In this document: positions 17,301-21,074 of the stretch, in pieces
How positions within the stretch are numbered: position 1 is the stretch's first letter
Layout of the letters: every line of letters begins with the position of its first letter
From: Propionibacterium sp.
GTDB taxonomy: Bacteria; Actinomycetota; Actinomycetes; Propionibacteriales; Propionibacteriaceae
DNA: 21,074 bases
Assembly: GCA_012837465.1 (NCBI GenBank)
Contig: DURG01000316.1
Span: 1-21,074 of the forward strand
Direction: 5' to 3'
The notes under the pieces: generated by a model
Databases searched by the model: none
The model's input: the letters and a program-made list of their open reading frames with translations, nothing else
Told to the model about the DNA's origin: nothing
Translations under genes and position numbers: made by a program

Positions 17301-17699
17301 GTGCCAGTCTCCGGCGGCAACGTGCTGTGGACGGTGGAGGGCGGCGGCAGTGGTGCGCTCCCCGTCGACCCCACCATCTCCCGCCCGCCGGCGCTGAGCG
17401 GCACCAACACGGTCTCGTTCGCGTTCTCCCGCGTCGACCACGGCAACTGCACCATCCACAACAGCCTCAACCGCGGCGACGTCGAACACGAGAACGGGCC
17501 CTTCGAGGCCCTCAACGGGCGCCTCGAGTACTCCGGGGCGCAGTGGATCCCGCAGGACCCCATCTGGGTGACCCCGCCGCCCACGGAGGAGGACCCGAAC
17601 CCCGAGCCCACCCCGCAGCCGCAGCCCGACGCCGAGCCCCGCCGCATCCGCGTCGTGTGCCAGATCAACGGCAGCACCTCGACCTACAACCTCAAGTGA
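11391..17699 (+). CDS. Giant membrane-anchored Ig-like/cadherin-like and FN3 repeat surface protein
   Basis: This 2102-residue protein is anchored by one N-terminal helix (~28-50, AIVVISVVIALGIAAYL) after a basic cytoplasmic tail, so nearly all of it should be extracellular. Residues ~55-400 are beta-rich with blade-like repeats (DGRMLVYDQENGRVW, TTSGKVIGLNPND), possibly a propeller. About eleven Ig/cadherin-like repeats of ~97 residues begin near 410, 513, 620, 706, 802, 900, 997, 1094, 1193, 1310 and 1414; the first, fourth, seventh and eighth keep Ca-binding-type NDxDxDG motifs (e.g. LDNDTDPDGD). Four FN3-like domains begin near 1519, 1609, 1710 and 1823, followed by a Cys-containing C-terminal domain and a Pro/Glu-rich segment. 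There is no LPXTG sorting signal. GTG 11391 has GGGAGG at 11374-11379. It corresponds in position and make-up to Fn3 of bifidobacterial PFNA clusters but has many more Ig repeats. Confidence 0.92.
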   Translation: MTDVELGEARQAARPLRIIARFLRRSWQAIVVISVVIALGIAAYLSPGLVQADVHLDEGTVYVGKRDSNLMGTVNAQIDELSAATGVGDSQFTLIQHEEQVQAFLPQSWNLHPYSPARNILDRATKVPTNGAVQQVDGRMLVYDQENGRVWHGTTDEMLEVDFHRDKADLEVGEFGVATLTTSGKVIGLNPNDATLVRMEGETVVTTPVPMEFNPEARDFEISAVGDTAVVLNRGTAQVWAEGLPKAFTISGRTQAMLLPPVDAILGGEGRARAVLVTRAGLQAISSDGIRSLSGMVDLLPVRPVQVGDCLYGAFANGSGEGRLVKRCVGEEPVVTELEHLTSDGSQLAFQVNRTTVALNDLSNGTVWLVNRGTVILPEDWENVRPVIESDDTEITEGDPTVVPDRSLENRPPVAVDDELGARAGQSTILSILDNDTDPDGDILTITVNQTDLEHATLQLVRGGAGLQITVNPGVEPGTVIEVPYTIHDGNDESDSATAFVEVFPEDATLNNQAPHPRGQGAAVSTVPPPQPLRVRKGDVDVTFRALLDWRDPEGDPLLLRRAYLDAQWDDIVRFTPDGEITYTDVGKTAGDKVIHIVVEDAHGAQKEGEIVVSVSEEALPPTVYGDFVTTLQGEMVTVEPLANDIRATNLTEVASTDCAECIVPHLADNRFTFASDQAGTYYVDYSVNNGGFGLVRIDVLPKLTNRAPVAVLDVAHMPAMGSVTIDPLLNDTDPDGDVLVIQTIENVRDDLRITMERRTLLTIEATRELTERRLIKYRVSDGLLTGEGTILVVPTPASDEIGPRVEDDVLRVRAGATGSVNVLDNDTAPDGRGLTLHEELVENPFGDNAWVDGERVRVSVPAGTAPGLMQVRYRVSDRSGEARDGLVRVTVVSEEASNADPPQPRQVIDRMLAGTSTRIPIPLDGIDPQGDSVRLLGIGSIPRLGRILDVGERYFEYEAFMDSTGTDTFRYVVVDTHGQQATGEIRVGIAAPSQINSRPIAVLDTLTTRPGRTVQYAPLTNDYDLDGDPVSFATREPARMQDGIGVDLVDETELVMVAPQEQGDYHGTYDIIDQRGETATGALLLTVDEGAPLLPPVTRDDLVDATQLGSSPFVVVEPLINDYDPDGSHSELRVSLPEPDADDELAPRLTGEGEVTIGVRDTMQQVRYTAVDGDGLETSGLIAVPGRGDVVPTLRNPGQEMSVRAGEELTITINDVVQGTNGREVRLPNTIDIEGFRGQTKAVGDGTVSYTPDRSFWGKSVVVFKVQDVMQAADEAQAPEAFISVPVNVHRAEARAGVDPEDPDDLLYMVNERPEQVVDNMVLQVGAGEGPRSLDVSRYFIDPEGTSVSLLGRPTEGAGDAPIVWDVRGNSIVVEATEQARKGQTKQLHGEVVDASVDANRTPFTMTVEVVASSFPQVTITREITEVLHAGESVNVAVTDAAVAHLPHDASVYLEGARRVSGNGRVQALPGSGIVQITADPGWNGQLVVGYTVNDALHDPDRQVEGRITVTVVDIPPAPAAPYVLSVGDGTATVRYSSSGTSGEGMVTTEGWAYIGAARSKQGTCAGGVCTFTGLQNGQRYTARVIDTNEVGPSGESPESAAFVPDVKLLPPQTPTVTFDDGALDVAWTHNPMWDSSSNTDSRVASYVVSRWKGSTRVDQRQVDGGALGLKWDGIPNGEAYSFSVQALSSHASDRAEDFHSVDSGISAPEHPTGPPNGATTVTPTSTRSGIGGGFRVAFTTAGINGNGDTVSQYRVVPVTSAGELTDKQAIVTPGGDEPLSAEVYGLGNAAAKFRVYAQNRYTAAHGGDALVGESPEWLTAWARPTISSLEVTRGDGQIGIFVEHSMPADSPGVLQYSLGDSWVDMPLSGEAVATGLTNGRAYPVTVKAVLDSMESAPVSEQAMPRSDRPLPPSISSVALNGRDLDHVTVRLGELTLVDTGGWSPDAYLFCGSGGTNCQGQYRNVREVEVPVSGGNVLWTVEGGGSGALPVDPTISRPPALSGTNTVSFAFSRVDHGNCTIHNSLNRGDVEHENGPFEALNGRLEYSGAQWIPQDPIWVTPPPTEEDPNPEPTPQPQPDAEPRRIRVVCQINGSTSTYNLK

Positions 17700-17715
17700 C
17701 AGGAACCAAGGAACA

Positions 17716-18684
17716 GTGAATCCCGAACAAGCCCGTTGGTTCGGCGAGAACTTCGCCAACCTCGTCGCCAACGTCGAGCGCGTCATCATGGGCAAGACCG
17801 AGGCCGTGCGCCTGGCGGTGACCTGCATGCTGGCCGAAGGGCACCTGCTGCTGGAGGACTACCCCGGCACCGGCAAGACCACCCTCGCCCGGGCGATCGC
17901 CCAGTCCGTGCAGGGCACCAACAGCCGCATCCAGTTCACGCCGGACCTGCTGCCCTCCGACGTGACGGGCGTGACGATCTTCGACCAGAAGTCCGGTGAG
18001 TTCGAGTTCCACCAGGGCCCGATCTTCGCCTCCATCGTGCTGGCCGACGAGATCAACCGCGCCTCGCCCAAGACCCAGTCCGCGCTCCTCGAGGTGATGG
18101 AGGAGGCCCGGGTCACCGTCGACGGGAAGTCGTACCAGGTGGGCCAGCCGTTCATGGTGATCGCCACCCAGAACCCCATCGAGCAGGCCGGCACCTACCG
18201 CCTCCCCGAGGCGCAGCTGGATCGCTTCCTCATGAAGACCACGCTGGGCTATCCGGATCACGACGCGACGATGCGCATCCTCGCCACCGGCGGCAGCCGC
18301 CCACGCTCGACGGCGCTGCCGGCCGTGCTGTCCACCTCGCAGGTGGCGGAGATGGCGCAACTGGCCGCCTCCGTGCACATCGAATCCGCGGTGTTCGACT
18401 ACATCGCCCGCCTCACGGAGGCCACCCGGCACGCCGACGAGGTACGCCTCGGCGTCTCCGTGCGTGGCGCGCTGGCGCTCGTGCGCTCCACTCGCGTGTG
18501 GGCGGCCTCGCTGGGCCGCCACTTCGTGGTGCCCGACGACGTCAAGATGCTGGCCATCCCGTGCCTGGCGCACCGCCTCATCCTCGACCCGGAGGCCGAG
18601 TTCAACGGCGTCCAAGCCGTCGACGTGATGGCCGAGGTCGTCGGCTCCGTGCCGCCCCCGACGGAGCGACAGCCCGCCGGATGA
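17716..18684 (+). CDS. MoxR-family AAA+ ATPase
   Basis: This 322-residue cytoplasmic AAA+ ATPase of the MoxR group has chaperone-like members that assemble or activate partner complexes, usually with a DUF58 or VWA protein. Walker A is GTGKT at 51-55 (within EDYPGTGKTTLARA); LLPSDVTGVTIFDQ and the FHQGPIFASIVLADEINRA stretch with Asp111-Glu112 (Walker B) follow; ATQNPIEQAGTYRLPEAQLDRFL is the family sensor 1/arginine-finger block; the C-terminal lid contains RLGVSVRGALALVRSTRVWA. The GTG start at 17716 lies 16 bp after the giant gene, with AAGGAA (17708-17713) close upstream. Its stop overlaps the next start by 4 bp (ATGA), typical of coupled moxR-DUF58 pairs. Confidence 0.95.
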   Translation: MNPEQARWFGENFANLVANVERVIMGKTEAVRLAVTCMLAEGHLLLEDYPGTGKTTLARAIAQSVQGTNSRIQFTPDLLPSDVTGVTIFDQKSGEFEFHQGPIFASIVLADEINRASPKTQSALLEVMEEARVTVDGKSYQVGQPFMVIATQNPIEQAGTYRLPEAQLDRFLMKTTLGYPDHDATMRILATGGSRPRSTALPAVLSTSQVAEMAQLAASVHIESAVFDYIARLTEATRHADEVRLGVSVRGALALVRSTRVWAASLGRHFVVPDDVKMLAIPCLAHRLILDPEAEFNGVQAVDVMAEVVGSVPPPTERQPAG

Positions 18685-19916
18685 CCACCACGCCCGCCCG
18701 GTGGGAGGCACCAGAGGTCGTCGACCCACCCACCTTCGACGGCATCCGCCGGCGCTACGACCGCCTGCGCGAGGTCACCGGGCTGCGCAGCAGCGGCTGG
18801 GTGACCGTCGTGTGCGGCGTGGCGTCGCTGGTGCTGGGGCTGGTGTTCGGGTGGCTGGAGTACACGGTGGTGGGCGTGCTCGCCGTCGTGACCGTCGCGA
18901 TCTGCCTGCTGTTCACCATCGGCCGGCCGAAGCTTGAGGTGGCGCTACGGCTCGCGGGCCGCTCCGTTGTGGTGGGGGAGCCCGCGCGCGGGGAACTCAT
19001 GGTGCGCAACGTGGCTTCCCGCCGGCACTGGGGCTCCCGCCTGGATCTCCCCGTAGGCGACGACGCGGCCAGCTTCTCGCTCCCCTCGATGAAGGCCGGT
19101 GAGGCCTCCCACAACCCCTTCCGGATCCCGACCGACCGGCGTGGGCTGATCACCGTCGGCCCTGCCCAGACCGTGCAGGGCGACCCCTTCTCGCTCACCG
19201 GCCGCTCCACGGTCTGGACCGAGGAGTTGGAGCTGTACGTGCATCCGCGCACGGTCCCGCTCCCGGGCCGCCAGACGGGTTTCGTGCACGACCTCGAGGG
19301 GCACGCCAGCCCTCACCTCACGTCGGCCGACATGAACTTCCACGCCCTGCGTCCCTACGTCGCAGGCGACGACCGTCGCCACGTGCACTGGCGCTCCACC
19401 GCCCGGGCCGGGCAGTTGATGGTGCGTCAGTTCGAGGAGTCGCGGATGTCGCGCGCGGTGGTGGCCCTCGACACCGGCCGCGCCGCCTACCTCGACGCCG
19501 CCGAGTTCGAACTCGCCGTCTCCTGCGCCGCCTCGGTCGCGATCCAGACGCTCTACTCCGAGTCGCCGCTCGCGCTGCTGACCACCCGCGACACCCTGCG
19601 CACCGTCACCCCCACCCGGGCCCTCGACGAGTTGTCGCTCGTGGAGCAGACCACCCGCGGCGGCATCCAGGACCTCGTGCACACCACGCTGCGCCGCGAG
19701 CCCGGCGCCTCGGTCGCCGTCGTGATCACCGGTTCATCGGCCACCATGGCGGACCTGCGGCAGGCCTGCTCCCGCTTCGACGTCGACACCCGCGTCGTCG
19801 GCATCCGGGTGGACCTCGACGGTGACCTGCGCGCCCGCAGCGCCGGGCACATCACCGTCCTGCAGGTCGGCGACCTCACCGAACTGCCGCGGGCCATGCG
19901 AAAGGCGATGCAGTGA
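18681..19916 (+). CDS. DUF58-domain membrane protein, MoxR partner
   Basis: This 411-residue protein begins with a ~40-residue cytoplasmic segment, then two adjacent hydrophobic helices (VTVVCGVASLVLGLVFGWL and VVGVLAVVTVAICLLFTIG). A beta-rich middle part with the LxVxxRxVxxxxGExaxgel pattern follows. The DUF58 core is near residues 225-250, RPYVAGDDRRHVHWRSTAR, ending with LMVRQFEE; the last ~150 residues resemble the VWA-like half of the family (VVALDTGRAAY). DUF58 proteins almost always accompany MoxR ATPases and are thought to be their membrane effectors, but no reaction is known. ATG 18681 overlaps the moxR stop, and its own stop overlaps the next GTG start, so moxR, DUF58 and the next gene should be made together. 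Confidence 0.93.
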   Translation: MTTTPARWEAPEVVDPPTFDGIRRRYDRLREVTGLRSSGWVTVVCGVASLVLGLVFGWLEYTVVGVLAVVTVAICLLFTIGRPKLEVALRLAGRSVVVGEPARGELMVRNVASRRHWGSRLDLPVGDDAASFSLPSMKAGEASHNPFRIPTDRRGLITVGPAQTVQGDPFSLTGRSTVWTEELELYVHPRTVPLPGRQTGFVHDLEGHASPHLTSADMNFHALRPYVAGDDRRHVHWRSTARAGQLMVRQFEESRMSRAVVALDTGRAAYLDAAEFELAVSCAASVAIQTLYSESPLALLTTRDTLRTVTPTRALDELSLVEQTTRGGIQDLVHTTLRREPGASVAVVITGSSATMADLRQACSRFDVDTRVVGIRVDLDGDLRARSAGHITVLQVGDLTELPRAMRKAMQ

Positions 19917-21074
19917 GGGCCAGGCGCGCCCAGCGCGAGTCGCTGATGCCGTGGCTCGCGTTCGATGCCCTCGGCATCCTGACGCTGCTCGCGCTCATCG
20001 CGTTCGCCTTCCACCCCGTCTACGGCACCTCGTGGCTGTTCGTCACCGTGCTGGGCTTCGGCGTGGTCGGCATCGCCGTGGCCGTGGCGTCCACGCTGCG
20101 ACGGTGGTCCTCGGGGCTCACGGCGGCCGCCGCGGTGGGCGGCTGGTTTCTGTTCGGCGGCCTGCTTGCGATGCCGTCGTCGACGATCGGCTACGTCGTG
20201 CCCACCCCGCGCACGCTCTTCGGCCTGCTCGTGGCCCCTGTCACCGCCTGGCGCGACATGCTCACGCTGGCCCCGCCCATCGGAGAAACCTACAACCTCC
20301 TCGCCATCCCTGGCCTGGTGGCCCTCGCCTCGGCCCTGCTCGGCATGCTGGTGGCGCTGCGCACGTCGCGGCCGATGATGGCCTGGATCCCGCCCGGCGT
20401 CGGCTACCTCGTCGGCGTGCTGGTGGGCTCCCAGGTGGCGTACCGGCCGTTCGTGATCGGCGCGCTCTTCTTCGCCGTGGTCATCGTGTGGACGAGCTTC
20501 CGTCGCGCAGCCCTGCGGCAACGGCTCTCCGGCACGGCCCAGCGGCTCAAGCCGCTCCGGGTGGTGATGGGAGCCGCCATCCTGGCGCTGGCAGGCTCTG
20601 TGGCGCTCGTCGTGGTGCCCGCCATCTCGTCGAGCCCGCAGCGCCAGAACGTGCGCTCCGCGATGCAGCCGCCCATCGAACTGGAACAGTACGCCTCCCC
20701 GCTGCAGGGCTTCCGTGGCAACATCACGCAGAAGCGCACCCAGGTGCTGTTCGAGGCCTCCGGCGCGCTGCCCGGCGACATCGTGCGGATCGCCACCCTC
20801 GACAAGTACGACGGGATCAGCTACCGGGTCGCCACGCTCGACGACGAGGCGGTGGCCGCCACCACGTTCACGCGCGTCGGCCAGTGGATCGCCGACCGCA
20901 GTGCAGGTCACGAACGCAGCCTGCGCGTGTCGGTCCGCCACTATGAGGGCGTGTGGACCCCCACGGTCGGGCGCAGCACGCAGGTGCAGTTCGAGGGTGA
21001 GCGTGCCGTCGAACTGGGTGAGAATTTCTTCTACAACCGCAGTTCTGGAACCGGCCTGAACGTCGCGGGCCTCC
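19913..21074 (+). CDS. Transglutaminase-like multi-pass membrane protein (N-terminal part, cut by window end)
   Basis: An open frame runs from GTG 19913, which overlaps the DUF58 stop as GTGA, to the window end (387 codons seen). The first ~270 residues hold about seven membrane helices, for example LGILTLLALIAFAFHP, WLFVTVLGFGVVGIAVAVAS, LLAIPGLVALASALLGMLVAL and VVMGAAILALAGSVALVVVPAI. An extracellular beta-rich part follows, with the family-like phrase RIATLDKYDGISYRV. This matches the membrane region and linker of TgpA-type transglutaminase proteins that follow moxR-DUF58. The catalytic Cys-His-Asp core would lie beyond the edge and is not seen, so activity cannot be judged. An internal ATG at residue 12 is an alternative start, but the coupled GTG keeps the basic N-terminus RARRAQRE. 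Confidence 0.82.
   Translation, partial: MRARRAQRESLMPWLAFDALGILTLLALIAFAFHPVYGTSWLFVTVLGFGVVGIAVAVASTLRRWSSGLTAAAAVGGWFLFGGLLAMPSSTIGYVVPTPRTLFGLLVAPVTAWRDMLTLAPPIGETYNLLAIPGLVALASALLGMLVALRTSRPMMAWIPPGVGYLVGVLVGSQVAYRPFVIGALFFAVVIVWTSFRRAALRQRLSGTAQRLKPLRVVMGAAILALAGSVALVVVPAISSSPQRQNVRSAMQPPIELEQYASPLQGFRGNITQKRTQVLFEASGALPGDIVRIATLDKYDGISYRVATLDDEAVAATTFTRVGQWIADRSAGHERSLRVSVRHYEGVWTPTVGRSTQVQFEGERAVELGENFFYNRSSGTGLNVAGL

Noticed and set aside
13068..17828. 1586-codon minus-strand open frame opposite the giant repeat gene
   Set aside because: Same antisense artefact: no domains, no ribosome site, and it covers clear Ig/FN3 coding sequence and the moxR start.

Overview
The window is high-GC DNA with strong third-position GC codon bias, Shine-Dalgarno-led ATG and GTG starts, a type-2 isoleucyl-tRNA synthetase behind a short actinobacterial-style T-box, and a kinase-associated FHA/FN3/MoxR/DUF58/transglutaminase cluster. 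Together these point to an actinobacterium, most likely in the Propionibacteriales/Propionibacteriaceae. The taxonomic call is inferred from gene content and sequence style; no database search was possible.

Layout: (1) 1-118 is intergenic DNA with a 26-bp tandem repeat and a hairpin. (2) 119-3204 on the minus strand is a three-gene glycine betaine/proline-type ABC importer, transcribed in the order ATPase (proV), permease (proW), lipoprotein binding protein (proX), with a candidate promoter and a small palindrome upstream. (3) 3205-3531 is non-coding and holds two strong GC hairpins that probably end the ileS transcript. (4) 3532-6684 minus is ileS, encoding a type-2 IleRS whose HXGH signature reads GAHH (the GXHH form). 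Its leader (about 6685-6867) is a T-box riboswitch of the translational, ultra-short stem I class, with an AUC specifier and a UGGU bulge. (5) A 15-bp perfect inverted repeat overlaps the ileS promoter. Then a plus-strand gene of unknown function (6971-8152) encodes two diverged copies of one ~170-residue domain. (6) 8153-8533 is a non-coding spacer built of two opposed arrays of CGCCAACG/CGTTGGCG units phased every 20 bp. (7) 8534-9649 is a MalY/PatB-like PLP enzyme, probably leaderless, with Asn in place of the usual PLP-pyridine-binding Asp. (8) 9699 to the window end is a tightly packed plus-strand operon: FHA/zinc-ribbon protein, a 2102-residue membrane-anchored Ig-like/FN3 giant, a MoxR AAA+ ATPase, a DUF58 protein, and a truncated multi-pass transglutaminase-type protein.

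The last block matches the gene set described in bifidobacteria as the PFNA cluster (Ser/Thr kinase Pkb2, Fn3 surface protein, AAA-ATPase, DUF58, transglutaminase, PrpC phosphatase, FHA). Its kinase and phosphatase would be expected just past the right edge. The inferred job is an envelope-sensing or surface-assembly pathway: a kinase signals through the FHA protein, and MoxR plus DUF58 act as a chaperone module for the giant surface protein and/or the membrane transglutaminase. This is the most system-like content of the window; its biochemical function is not established. The most unexplained DNA is the phased inverted-repeat array at 8215-8434.
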